Below are positions 16,654-25,487 of a stretch of 64,000 nt of DNA, piece by piece. The stretch spans positions 186,001 through 250,000 of the forward strand of contig NZ_CP084931.1 in assembly GCF_023822065.1 (NCBI RefSeq). The letters are read 5' to 3'. The DNA is from Sphingomonas morindae. GTDB taxonomy: Bacteria; Pseudomonadota; Alphaproteobacteria; Sphingomonadales; Sphingomonadaceae. The notes beneath the pieces are model-generated. The model was not told where the DNA came from. It made no database searches and saw nothing but the letters and a program-made list of their open reading frames with translations. Position numbers and translations under genes: made by a program. Position 1 is the first letter of the stretch, and every line of letters begins with the position of its first letter.

Positions 16654-19185
16654 CTAGTTCCGCGCCAGCGTCAGCGTCGCCGCGCCGCGCGGGGCGGGGA
16701 GGGTGAAGGTGAGCGTGCCGGCGCCGGCATCGCCCTGCGTCGCGATACGCCGACCCTCCAGCCGGGCCTCGCCGCCGCCTTGCCAGCCATGGACGGTGAT
16801 CGCGATATCGCGCCACCAGGGCGTGAACCGGCCTTCGCGCGCGGCGAAGCGGATGCTGAGCCCGGTCGGCGTCACGGTGCAGCGGACCGTCTGGCGAAGA
16901 AAGGCGCCGCGCCGATAGCCGAGGCTGTGGCCGTCATCGGCGTACAGCACGCCCGCGCAGTCGTCGCCCGGATAGACATCGAGCGCCAGCGGCCCCTGCG
17001 GGGTTTCGGACAGGCTCTGCACCAGCGGCTGGCGCGGGAGAATGGTGCCGGCGCGCACGAAGACGGGAAGACGATCCAGCCGGGGCTGCTCGGTAAGCCG
17101 CAGGCTGGCGGTGCGCGGCCCGGCCGCCGCCTGGGTGGCGGACTGGATCGGCTGGTCGGCGCCATCGGTGGTGCGTCCCGCGACGGGCTGGCCCGTCCAG
17201 AAATCATACCAGCCGCCCGCCGGCAGGCAGACATCGTAGCTTTGCGGCGACTCCATCTTGGGCGGCGCCGCCACCAGCAGCGCCTTGCCGAGCGTAAAGC
17301 TCATCGACTGATCGCAGCTGGCGTTGAGCGCTTCGGGATAATCGTAGAAGACCGGCCGCATGATCGGGTCGCCGGTGCGCGCGGTCTGGTCGGCCAGCGC
17401 GTAGAGATAGGGCATCAGCCGGTAGCGCGTCTCGACGAAGCGGCGGCGGATGGCGAGGTGCGCGGGGCCATCCACCCAGGGTTCGGCGCGCGGCGTGCCC
17501 TTGGCGCTGTGATCGCGGAACACGGGGGTGAAGGCGCCGATCTCGAACCAGCGCGTGAGCAGGTCCGCGCTCGGGCCGCCCGCGAAGCCGCCGACATCGG
17601 CCGCGCCATAGGCGAAGCCCGACAGGCCGAGATTGACGAGCTGGTGCACCGAGAGCCGAAGATGATCCCAGGTGGAGAGATTATCGCCCGTCCACGTCAC
17701 CGCGTAGCGCTGGCCGCCGGCATAGCTGGCGCGCGTCATCACGAAGGGCCGTTCGTCGGGGCGCAGCGCGAGCAGCCCCTCATAGGTGGCGCGGCTATTC
17801 TCCATGCCGAAGACATTGTGGATCTCGGCATGGCTGGCGTCGCGCGGGGCGAAATCGTCGCTGGCGACGCGGTGCACCGTGTCGAGCGGCATCGTCTTGG
17901 TCGGCGTCTCGAAGATCGCCGGCTCGTTCATGTCGTTCCAGAAGCCCGCCACGCCATCGGCGACGAAGGGCTTGAACAGCGTGCCCCACCAGCGCCGCGC
18001 GCTGGTTTCGGTGAAATCGGGAAAGACCGAGGGGCCTGGCCAGACCGGCGCGACATAGAGCGAGCCATCAGGCTTGCGGACGAAATGATGCCCGGCCAGC
18101 CCGCTCTCATAGGGCGCATAGCCGGCGCCCGGCAGGGCCGGGATGTGGAGATCGGTGATCGCCACGATCTTGAGCCCTTCCGCGCCCATATCGTGGATGA
18201 GGCCGGCGAAATCCGGAAAGGCCTGGCTGTTGACGGTGAAGGGGCGGTTGCGGTCCTGGAAATCGATGTCGAGCCAAATCACGTCCGTGGGCACGCGCTC
18301 GGCGCGCAGCCGCGCCGCCAGCGTGCGCACTTCCGCCGCGCTCATGTAGGAATAGCGGGATTGCTGATAGCCGAGCGCCCAGAGCGGCGGCATCGGCGAC
18401 GGGCCGGTCAGCGCCGCATAGCCGCGCACCACATCGGCGGTGCTCGGGCCGGCGATGAGATAATAGTCGATCGGCCCATCGGGCGCGCCGAGCGCGATGG
18501 TGTCCGCGTCGCGATGACCGAAATCGAAAAAGGCGCGCCAGCTATTGTCGAGCAGCAGGCCGTAGCTGCCGCCCGCGCCGCCGACGCCGATGAAGAAGGG
18601 GATCGACTTGTAGATCGGATCCTGGCTGCTGGTGAAGCCGAAGGCGTCGGTGTTCCAATCGACATAGCTGTTGCCGCGCCGATCGAAATCGCTGCCGGTC
18701 TTGTCGCCCAGGCCGAAGATATGCTCGCCCTGCGGCAGCGCCTTGCGGAGCGTGAAGCCGCGCCCGTCCCGCGTCAGCGGCTGGTCCGCATCGGCCGAGA
18801 TGACATGGCCGTCGCGATCCTCCACCACCAGCCGCGCCGGGCTGCCGACCAGCCGCACGCGCAGCGCGGCGGTGGCGAAGCCATCGGGCGCGGCGGTGAC
18901 GGCGGCGCCCTGCGCGCGCACCGCGGCGGGCACCGCCCAGCTCGCATCCTCGGGATAGCGCCCGTCGCGCGCCACCCGCACGCGCAGTATGCGATCGGTG
19001 AGCGCGTCGACGCGCATCCTCCGATCGCCTTCGCGCAGCTCGACGCCATGGGGCAGGGGGGTGAGGGTGGCGGCGGAGGGCCGTTCCACGGCGGCCGGCG
19101 CCGCCGGTTGCGACCAGGCCAGGCCCGGCGTGGCGACGCCCGCGAGCAGCGCCGCCATCCCGGCCGAAGCGCGCAGTCCGATCAT
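16654..19185 (-). CDS. exported GH31 alpha-glucosidase
   Basis: 843 residues. Signal peptide MIGLRASAGMAALLAGVATPGLA. N-terminal beta-sandwich to about residue 230, then the (beta/alpha)8 barrel. The nucleophile Asp is in GFWNDMNEP, the usual GH31 signature, and the acid/base Asp is in FRDHSAKGTPR. IWLDIDF marks a sugar-binding strand. C-terminal beta domains complete a normal GH31 length. It should remove alpha-linked glucose (or xylose) from oligosaccharides in the periplasm. ATG 19185 is eight bases after GGGGAG; ATG 19191 is also possible. A LacI-type operator lies 74-85 bases upstream, and the LacI gene is directly upstream on the same strand. Confidence 0.94.
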   Translation of the reverse strand: MIGLRASAGMAALLAGVATPGLAWSQPAAPAAVERPSAATLTPLPHGVELREGDRRMRVDALTDRILRVRVARDGRYPEDASWAVPAAVRAQGAAVTAAPDGFATAALRVRLVGSPARLVVEDRDGHVISADADQPLTRDGRGFTLRKALPQGEHIFGLGDKTGSDFDRRGNSYVDWNTDAFGFTSSQDPIYKSIPFFIGVGGAGGSYGLLLDNSWRAFFDFGHRDADTIALGAPDGPIDYYLIAGPSTADVVRGYAALTGPSPMPPLWALGYQQSRYSYMSAAEVRTLAARLRAERVPTDVIWLDIDFQDRNRPFTVNSQAFPDFAGLIHDMGAEGLKIVAITDLHIPALPGAGYAPYESGLAGHHFVRKPDGSLYVAPVWPGPSVFPDFTETSARRWWGTLFKPFVADGVAGFWNDMNEPAIFETPTKTMPLDTVHRVASDDFAPRDASHAEIHNVFGMENSRATYEGLLALRPDERPFVMTRASYAGGQRYAVTWTGDNLSTWDHLRLSVHQLVNLGLSGFAYGAADVGGFAGGPSADLLTRWFEIGAFTPVFRDHSAKGTPRAEPWVDGPAHLAIRRRFVETRYRLMPYLYALADQTARTGDPIMRPVFYDYPEALNASCDQSMSFTLGKALLVAAPPKMESPQSYDVCLPAGGWYDFWTGQPVAGRTTDGADQPIQSATQAAAGPRTASLRLTEQPRLDRLPVFVRAGTILPRQPLVQSLSETPQGPLALDVYPGDDCAGVLYADDGHSLGYRRGAFLRQTVRCTVTPTGLSIRFAAREGRFTPWWRDIAITVHGWQGGGEARLEGRRIATQGDAGAGTLTFTLPAPRGAATLTLARN

Positions 19186-19258
19186 CTCCATCTCTCCCCT
19201 TTGGTTCGTCGCGCCTTGCAATGCTGCGCGCCGGCGTTTGATTGTTTCAGCAATTACG

Positions 19259-19270
19259 GTAAACGTTTAC
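19259..19270. promoter_or_regulatory. LacI-type operator before the GH31 gene
   Basis: GTAAACGTTTAC, a perfect 12-bp palindrome with the central CpG and AANCGNTT core typical of LacI/GalR operators. It lies in the 118-base gap between the LacI gene stop and the GH31 start. The natural candidate binder is the LacI protein encoded next door. Confidence 0.65.
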
Positions 19271-19303
19271 GCAGTGATGCGGCGCTTGGGCCGGCCGGTC
19301 AAG

Positions 19304-20308
19304 TCACCCCGATTGGCGCCGCACCAGCTCCAGCGGGATCACCACCGAGCCGGGCGTCTCGCCCTGGATGCGGCGGAACAGCAGATCGAGCATCGTCTCC
19401 GCCGCCACCCGCAGATCCTGGCGGATGGTGGTGAGCGCCGGCATCATGTGCGAGGCGAGGCTGACATCGTCATAGCCGACGACCGAGACCTGATCGGGCA
19501 CGCGGCGCCCGCAATGGTGCAGCGCCTTGATCACCGCCACCGCGATCATGTCCGAGGCGGCGAACACGGCATCGACATCGTCATAGCTCGCCATCGTCTC
19601 GTGGAGCAGCATTTCCGATGGTTCGAAGGCGAGCGGCACCGCGATGCGCGGGCCGGGCTGGACACCGGCGGTGAGATGCGCCTCCAGATAGCCCTGGTAG
19701 CGCGCCGCCAGCTCGGGAATGTCGGTCATGCCGGCAAAGGCGATCTTGCGGCGGCCCTGCGCGAGCAGATGCTCGGTGGCGATCCGGCCGCCCGCACGAT
19801 TATCCGTGCCGACGCAGCAATAGCCGTCCAGATCATGCTGATTCTCGCCCCATACGACGAGCGGGCGATAGGCGCGGCCGGCGGCGCGCAGCACCGCATC
19901 CTGATCCGACTGGCAGAGCACGATCACGCCATCCACCCGGCCGCTGCGCGCGATGTTGGACAGCCAGCTGCTGCTGTGCGGCGTGACGGCGGACAGCAGC
20001 ATGGCGTGGTCGCGCCGCGCCAGGCCTTCCATCAGGTTGCCGATCAGCGCGGTGTAGAAGGGATCGGAGACACGCTGCGCGCTCTGGTGGCCGAGCGGGA
20101 TGACGACGCTGATCGCCTGGGTGCGCCCCAGCCGCAGGTTGCGCGCGGTCTGGTTGAGTTGGAAGCCGTGGCGCTCGGCGAGATCGATCACCCGCTGCCG
20201 CGTCTCGGCGCTGATCCGGACATTGCCGGCAAGCGCGCGCGAAACGGTCGCCGGCGTGACGCCGGCCAGCGCCGCCAGATCGGCGAGGGTCTTGGCTCGA
20301 TCGGTCAT
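19304..20308 (-). CDS. LacI family transcriptional regulator
   Basis: 334 residues. Helix-turn-helix and hinge: TLADLAALAGVTPATVSRAL at about residues 6-25 followed by AERHGFQLNQTARNLR. The rest is a periplasmic-binding-protein-like effector domain (DGVIVL, CCVGTDNRAGG, AVFAASDMIAV, SVVGYDD). GGGGAGGAT precedes ATG 20308. It lies between a GH31 gene and a divergent maltose-type TonB receptor followed by two GH13 genes, so it probably senses a maltodextrin-type sugar and represses these genes. Operator-like sites are listed at 19259, 20406 and 20541. Confidence 0.95.
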   Translation of the reverse strand: MTDRAKTLADLAALAGVTPATVSRALAGNVRISAETRQRVIDLAERHGFQLNQTARNLRLGRTQAISVVIPLGHQSAQRVSDPFYTALIGNLMEGLARRDHAMLLSAVTPHSSSWLSNIARSGRVDGVIVLCQSDQDAVLRAAGRAYRPLVVWGENQHDLDGYCCVGTDNRAGGRIATEHLLAQGRRKIAFAGMTDIPELAARYQGYLEAHLTAGVQPGPRIAVPLAFEPSEMLLHETMASYDDVDAVFAASDMIAVAVIKALHHCGRRVPDQVSVVGYDDVSLASHMMPALTTIRQDLRVAAETMLDLLFRRIQGETPGSVVIPLELVRRQSG

Positions 20309-20405
20309 ATCCTCCCCTGGCTTCCGGACGATCGGCAGGCGGTCCGCCGCTGCTCTATAGGGTGTTTCCGTCCGGAAGTACCGCAGGCACACGGAGTGCA
20401 GGCGA

Positions 20406-20421
20406 TGCGCAATCGATAACC
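20406..20421. promoter_or_regulatory. weak LacI-type site upstream of lacI
   Basis: TGCGCAATCGATAACC matches the AANCGNTT core in all but one base and shares the 12-mer GATGCGCAATCG with the stronger site at 20541, 135 bases away. It lies 98 bases upstream of the LacI start, where it could allow autoregulation or looping. Confidence 0.35.
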
Positions 20422-20463
20422 GCGCAGAATGCACTCTGCAACCCCGGGTGTTGCAGAAAAGAT

Positions 20464-20479
20464 ACGGACCTAAGTCCGT
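20464..20479. repeat. inverted repeat in the lacI/receptor divergent region
   Basis: ACGGAC-CTAA-GTCCGT, 6-bp arms around four bases, in the middle of the 298-base divergent promoter region. Another small pair, GCAGA/TCTGC, lies at 20424-20439. These could be regulator sites additional to the LacI type. Confidence 0.35.
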
Positions 20480-20540
20480 CTTCTCCGGAGATTTTGAAGG
20501 TCAGCAACCCGCTTGACAGCGAAATGCAGTGAAACATAGA

Positions 20541-20557
20541 TGCGCAATCGCTTGCAC
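20541..20557. promoter_or_regulatory. LacI-type operator before the TonB receptor gene
   Basis: TGCGCAATCGCTTGCAC contains a full AANCGNTT core (AATCGCTT) within GCAA/TTGC arms. It ends 49 bases before the receptor ATG, a position suitable for repression. Confidence 0.6.
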
Positions 20558-20606
20558 AAAGCGGACCGGGAGTTCCGAGTCCGCTAATTCAGGAGAGGGG
20601 TTTCCG

Positions 20607-23540
20607 ATGCGGTTTCCGTCCATGTCGGCGCGCGTGCGCCTGGCCGTTCGCGTAAGTAGCGTGGCGCTGTGTGGTGCGGGCAGCCTGTTCGCCGCCGCCG
20701 CTTCCGCCCAGACGACGCCAGACGCTGCGCCGCAGCCCGGCGCCAGCGCCGCCGGTGTCACCGCCGATCCCACTGCCGAGGCCGCCGCGCGCGCCAACCA
20801 GGTCAGCACCGAGCCGGTGCCGAGCCCCGACGGCCAGACGCCGGTCCAGCCGGCGGGCGCGCAGGCCAATGGCGGCGGCGACATCGTGGTGACGGGCATC
20901 CGCGCCTCGCTGGCCTCGGCGGCGCGGATCAAGCGCAACTCGACGCTGATCGTCGATTCCATCTCGGCCGAGGATATCGGCAAGCTGCCCGACGTCTCGA
21001 TCGCGGACTCGCTCGCCCGGCTGCCCGGCGTGGCGGCGCAGCGCGTCGAGGGACGCGACCAGAATCTCTCGATCCGCGGCCTCGGCCCCGATTTCTCGAC
21101 GACCTTGCTCAACGGCCGCGAACAGGTGACGGTGGGCGATAATCGCGGCGTCGAATTCGATCAGTATCCGTCCGAATTCTTCCAGAACGTCAACGTCTAC
21201 AAGACGGCCGACGCCTCGCTGATCGCGCCCGGTATCGCCGGCACCGTCGATCTGCGGATGCTGCGCCCGCTCGCCCAGTCCAAGCGCGTGCTGGTCGTCT
21301 CCGCGCGCGGCGAGATGAACCAGCTCAAGGCGCTCAATCCCGACAGCTCGCGCTACGGCTATCGCGCATCGGCCACCTATGTGGACAAGTTCGCGGGCGA
21401 TACGCTGGGCGTCGCGCTGGGCGCCTCGCTCACCCGCACGCCGACGCAGAATGAGCGCTATAATAGCTGGGGCTATCCCACCGACGCGGCCGGCGATCTC
21501 ATCCTCGGCGGCGCCAAGCCCTATGTCGAATCGGCGACGCTGAACCGCTATGGCGTGGTCGGCACGCTGGAATGGCAGCCGAGCGACCGCTTCCACTCCA
21601 CCTTCGACGCGCTGTATTCGCACTTCACCGATACGCGCCGGCTGCGCGGCATCGAGTTTCCGCTCGCCTATTCGAACCCGACCCTGGTGAGCGCGACGGC
21701 GAGCAACGGCATTGTCGATCAGGCGACCTTCACCAACGTCTATGGCGTGCAGCGCAACGATTATCAGAAGCGCCGGGCGAACAGCTTCTCGCTTGGCTGG
21801 AACAACCAGTTCAGCTTCACCGATACGCTGCATCTCAATGTCGATGCCAGCTGGTCGCACGCCAAGCGCACCGATTACCTGCTCGAAAGCTACACCGGCA
21901 CCGGCTTCGCCAAGTCTGGCATCCCGGACACGCTGACGATCACGCGCCAGAACAACGGCATCTACAATATCGCCACGACGCTCAACTATGCCGATCCCAC
22001 GCTCTTCCGCAGCACCGATCCGCAGGGCTGGGGCTTTGCGGCGGATCAGGGCGCGATCGTCCAGGCCGGCTATTACAACCGTCCGAGCTTCAAGGACGAT
22101 CTCAAGGCGCTGCGCGGCACGCTGACCGGCGATATCCAGGGCTCGGTGCTGAAGAGCTGGGAGATCGGCGGCAATTACAGCCGGCGCGAAAAGACCAACG
22201 ACTTCACTTCCTATTTCCTCTGCCCGCAGGGCGGCGGCGCCACCTGCGCGGTGCGGGACCAGACCCCCACCTCGGCCGCCATCCCCGCGAGCGCGCTGCT
22301 CAAGAATACGGTGTCGCTCGGCTATCTCGGCATCCCGCAGATGCTGACCTATGATCCCACCGATCTGGTCGGCAGCTTCTACAAGCAGGCGCGCAACCTC
22401 AATCCGGGCGAGTTCGGCCGCCGCTTCACCATCACCGAGAATGTCTGGACGGGCTATGCCAAGCTGAACATCGATGGCGAGGTCGGCGGCAAGGCGGTGA
22501 AGGGCTCGCTCGGCGTGCAGGCGGTCCATACCCAGCAAAGCTCGACGGGCGTGCAGGCCGGGCTGGACCCCGTCACCGCGGGGCTCACGCTCGCCACCAT
22601 CCAGGGCAAGCACAGCTATTGGAACGTGATGCCGAGCGCCTCCTTCTCGGTGGAGCTGCTGGAGGCGACCTATGTGAAGCTGGGCGCGTCGCAGACCATG
22701 GTGCGCCCGCGCATGGACCAGGAGAAGATCACCCAGACCTTCTCGATCAACACCAGCAATGTCGGGCGTGGCAATCCGGCGCTCTTCCCGGTCTTCTCGG
22801 CGACGGGTGGCAATCTCAACCTCGAGCCCTATCAGTCGACCAATATCGACGTTTCGCTTGAAAAATACTTCCCCGGTGGCGGCTATGTCGCGCTCTCGGG
22901 TTATTTCAAGAAGCTGTCCGATTACGTCGATCCGAACAACAGCCTCGCCTTCGACTATTCGCGATTCGTCTCGCTGCTGCCCGCCGCCCAGCAGGCGCTG
23001 CTCGCCCCGGGCGAGGAGATCGGCTTCGCCACCGCGCCGGCCAACACCGGCAAGGGCTATCTCCAGGGCCTGGAGGGCACGGTGTCGCTGCCCTTCAAGA
23101 TGCTCAGCCATTATCTGGATGGCTTCGGCGTCTTCGCCACCGGCACGATCACGGACAGCGCGATCCGCTACAGCAGCAATCCGACGGTGAACCTCACCGT
23201 TCCGGGCCTGTCCAAATATGTCTACAGCCTCACCGCCTTCTACGAGAAGAACGGCTTCCAGGCGCGGCTGAACTATCGCTACCGCTCCAAGTTCCTGGCG
23301 GAGATCCAGGGGCTCTCGGCCGATCCGACCCAGGTTCAGGCCAAGGCCGAGGCGATCCTCGACGCGCAGATCGGCTATGATTTCCGCGAAGGGCCGCTCA
23401 AGGGCCTGTCGGTGCTGCTGCAGGGCAAGAACCTCACCGATCGCCCCTTCGTCACCTACTACAATAATGATCCGCGCCAGATCCGCGACTATCAGCGCTA
23501 TGGCCGCGATTTCTTCGTGGGCGTCACCTACAAATTCTGA
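20607..23540 (+). CDS. TonB-dependent receptor, probable maltodextrin type
   Basis: 977 residues. Signal peptide (MRFPSMSARVRLAVRVSSVA, cleaved before QTTPDA) then a Pro/Ala-rich linker. The TonB box is DIVVTGIRASL. The plug domain (about 110-250) contains IADSLARLPGVAAQRVEGRDQ and SIRGLGPDFSTTLLNGRE; the rest is the 22-strand barrel, ending in an aromatic residue (VGVTYKF). This sequence class is common in carbohydrate receptors of sphingomonads and Caulobacter. AGGAGAGGGG precedes ATG 20607. Two GH13 genes follow on the same strand, after 56 and 46 bases. Substrate inferred from context: alpha-glucan oligosaccharides. Confidence 0.94.
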   Translation: MRFPSMSARVRLAVRVSSVALCGAGSLFAAAASAQTTPDAAPQPGASAAGVTADPTAEAAARANQVSTEPVPSPDGQTPVQPAGAQANGGGDIVVTGIRASLASAARIKRNSTLIVDSISAEDIGKLPDVSIADSLARLPGVAAQRVEGRDQNLSIRGLGPDFSTTLLNGREQVTVGDNRGVEFDQYPSEFFQNVNVYKTADASLIAPGIAGTVDLRMLRPLAQSKRVLVVSARGEMNQLKALNPDSSRYGYRASATYVDKFAGDTLGVALGASLTRTPTQNERYNSWGYPTDAAGDLILGGAKPYVESATLNRYGVVGTLEWQPSDRFHSTFDALYSHFTDTRRLRGIEFPLAYSNPTLVSATASNGIVDQATFTNVYGVQRNDYQKRRANSFSLGWNNQFSFTDTLHLNVDASWSHAKRTDYLLESYTGTGFAKSGIPDTLTITRQNNGIYNIATTLNYADPTLFRSTDPQGWGFAADQGAIVQAGYYNRPSFKDDLKALRGTLTGDIQGSVLKSWEIGGNYSRREKTNDFTSYFLCPQGGGATCAVRDQTPTSAAIPASALLKNTVSLGYLGIPQMLTYDPTDLVGSFYKQARNLNPGEFGRRFTITENVWTGYAKLNIDGEVGGKAVKGSLGVQAVHTQQSSTGVQAGLDPVTAGLTLATIQGKHSYWNVMPSASFSVELLEATYVKLGASQTMVRPRMDQEKITQTFSINTSNVGRGNPALFPVFSATGGNLNLEPYQSTNIDVSLEKYFPGGGYVALSGYFKKLSDYVDPNNSLAFDYSRFVSLLPAAQQALLAPGEEIGFATAPANTGKGYLQGLEGTVSLPFKMLSHYLDGFGVFATGTITDSAIRYSSNPTVNLTVPGLSKYVYSLTAFYEKNGFQARLNYRYRSKFLAEIQGLSADPTQVQAKAEAILDAQIGYDFREGPLKGLSVLLQGKNLTDRPFVTYYNNDPRQIRDYQRYGRDFFVGVTYKF

Positions 23541-23547
23541 TCCGCGA

Positions 23548-23573
23548 CGGGGCGTCGCGCGTGCGGCGCCCCG
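23548..23573 (+). terminator. stem-loop after the TonB receptor gene
   Basis: CGGGGCG and CGCCCCG arms, a 7-bp stem with a 12-base loop, between the receptor and the first GH13 gene. It may reduce read-through or protect the receptor mRNA; no T run follows. Confidence 0.4.
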
Positions 23574-23596
23574 ATCGTGCCTGACCGGGAGAGACG

Positions 23597-25441
23597 ATGA
23601 AAGCCGCCTCGCTCCTGCTCGCGCTGCTGGCGCTGGCGACCCCCGGCCTCGCGCCCGCCGCCGCGCCGGCCGCCCCCGCGTCCGAAGCCGCGCCCGATTA
23701 TCGCGCGCGCCTGCCCCAGGACGAGATCATCTATTTCCTGCTGCCGGACCGGTTCGCCAATGGCGATCCCGCCAATGACCGGGGCGGGCGCACGGGCGAT
23801 CGCCTCGCCACCGGTTTCGATCCCGCCGCACCCAATTTCTACCATGGCGGCGATCTTCAGGGCGTGATCGACCGGCTCGACTATATCCAGGGTCTGGGCG
23901 CCACCGCGCTCTGGGTCGCGCCCATCTTCCGCAACAAGACGGTGCAGGGCGCGGGCGATCACGCATCGGCGGGCTATCACGGCTATTGGATCACCGATTT
24001 CGAGCATGTCGATCCGCATTTCGGCACGGATGCGGATTTCGCGCGGCTGGTCGCGGCCGCGCACGCGCGCGGCATGAAACTGTATATGGACATCGTCGTC
24101 AACCACACGGCCGACATCATCCAATATCGCGAATGCGTGGCGACGCCCGATTGCCCCTATCGATCGCGCGCCGATTATCCCTATCTCCGCGAGGGCGGCG
24201 TGCAGGGCCGGCCGATCAATGCCGGCTTCGCGGGCGATGCGATCGCCACCACGGCCAATTTCGCGCGGCTCACCAACCCCGATTATGCCTATCATCCCTT
24301 CGTGCCGCCGGCCGAGGCGCGGGCCAAGAACCCCGCCTGGCTCAACGATCCGCGTTTCTACCACAATCGCGGCAACTCGACCTTCAAGGGCGAAAGCTCG
24401 ACCATGGGCGATTTCGGCGGCCTCGATGACGTGATGACCGAGGATCCGCGCGTGATCGCGGGCATGATCGCCATCTATGGCGGCTGGATCGATCGCTTCC
24501 ATGTCGATGGCTTCCGCATCGATACCGCGCAGCATGTCGATCCCGCCTTCTGGCGCGCCTTTGTGCCGGCGATGGAGGCGCGCGCCCGCGCCGCCGGCAT
24601 TCCGCACTTCCATATTTTCGGCGAGGTCGCGACCGAAGGCGATCCCGCCGCCGATGCCGCCAAGCTCGCGCAGCATACGCGCGTCGATGGCCTGCCGGCG
24701 GTGCTGGATTTCGGCTTTCGCGACGCGGTGCTGGCGAGCGTGGCGGGCGAGGGCGGCACCGATGCGCTGGCCCGGCTCTTCTTTCTCGATCCCCTCTATG
24801 CGGGCGGCGAGGCCGGCGCGGCGATCCAGCCCACCTTTGTCAGCAACCATGATGCCGGCCGCTTCGCCATGGTGGTGCGGCGCGCCTTTCCGCTCGCCCC
24901 GGATGCCGAGATCCTCGAGCGTGTCCTGCTCGGCCATGCGCTGATGCTGACACTGCGCGGCGTGCCCACCGTCTATGCGGGCGACGAGCAGGGCTTTGTC
25001 GGTCACGGCGGGGACCAGTTCGCGCGCGAGGACCAGTTCGCCAGCCTCACGCCCGCCTATCTCGATCAGGCCCTGATCGGCACGCGCGCGGGCCATGAGG
25101 TGGCGCATTATGATCCCGCCCATCCGCTCTACCGCGCGATCGGCGCGCTGGCGCGGCTGCGCACCGCCACGCCGGCGCTGCGGCGCGGCCGCCAAGTGGT
25201 GCGCGCGGCGGGCGAGACGCCCGGTCTGTTCGCCGCCTCGCGCTTCGATCCCGAAAACGGGCGCGAGGTGCTGCTGCTGTTCAACACCGCCTCCCATCCG
25301 ATCCGCGGGCAGGTGGCGGTGGAGACCGGTTCGGTGCGCTGGCGCGCGCTGGCCGGGGCCTGTGCGCCGCAGGCGAGCGCGCCCGGCAGCGTCGCGGTGG
25401 CGCTCGCGCCGTTCGGCTATGCGGTGTGCGCGGCGGAGTGA
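23597..25441 (+). CDS. exported GH13 alpha-amylase family enzyme
   Basis: 614 residues. Signal peptide MKAASLLLALLALATPGLAPA. GH13 barrel from about residue 45, with regions I-IV visible: DIVVNHTAD, GFRIDTAQHV (nucleophile Asp), FGEVATEG (acid/base Glu) and FVSNHDAGR (transition-state Asp). A C-terminal beta domain completes the chain. Its beginning (DEIIYFLLPDRFANGD) resembles cyclomaltodextrinase- or amylase-type enzymes that act on malto-oligosaccharides. GGGAGAGACG precedes the ATG. It would cleave alpha-1,4-glucan outside the cytoplasm, feeding the receptor upstream. Confidence 0.93.
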   Translation: MKAASLLLALLALATPGLAPAAAPAAPASEAAPDYRARLPQDEIIYFLLPDRFANGDPANDRGGRTGDRLATGFDPAAPNFYHGGDLQGVIDRLDYIQGLGATALWVAPIFRNKTVQGAGDHASAGYHGYWITDFEHVDPHFGTDADFARLVAAAHARGMKLYMDIVVNHTADIIQYRECVATPDCPYRSRADYPYLREGGVQGRPINAGFAGDAIATTANFARLTNPDYAYHPFVPPAEARAKNPAWLNDPRFYHNRGNSTFKGESSTMGDFGGLDDVMTEDPRVIAGMIAIYGGWIDRFHVDGFRIDTAQHVDPAFWRAFVPAMEARARAAGIPHFHIFGEVATEGDPAADAAKLAQHTRVDGLPAVLDFGFRDAVLASVAGEGGTDALARLFFLDPLYAGGEAGAAIQPTFVSNHDAGRFAMVVRRAFPLAPDAEILERVLLGHALMLTLRGVPTVYAGDEQGFVGHGGDQFAREDQFASLTPAYLDQALIGTRAGHEVAHYDPAHPLYRAIGALARLRTATPALRRGRQVVRAAGETPGLFAASRFDPENGREVLLLFNTASHPIRGQVAVETGSVRWRALAGACAPQASAPGSVAVALAPFGYAVCAAE

Positions 25442-25470
25442 GCGGGCGGCGGCTTTTCAGCGCCGCCGCT
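25441..25470 (+). terminator. stem-loop between the two GH13 genes
   Basis: AGCGGgCGGCG pairs with CGCCGCCGCT (one bulged G) around a nine-base loop, directly after the first GH13 stop, and is followed by TTCT. It resembles a weak intrinsic terminator that would lower expression of the second GH13 gene. Confidence 0.4.
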
Positions 25471-25487
25471 TTCTGGGAGAAGACGGC

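Noticed and set aside
16780-19434. Long plus-strand frame (884 codons) opposite the GH31 gene
   Set aside because: It is the shadow of GH31 codons in GC-rich DNA: low-complexity Arg/Ala/Gly/His product with no motif. The minus-strand frame carries all GH31 signatures.
20589-23111. Long minus-strand frame (840 codons) opposite the TonB receptor
   Set aside because: Product is repetitive, rich in Arg, Ala and Gly, without known domains; the plus-strand frame has signal peptide, TonB box and plug motifs.
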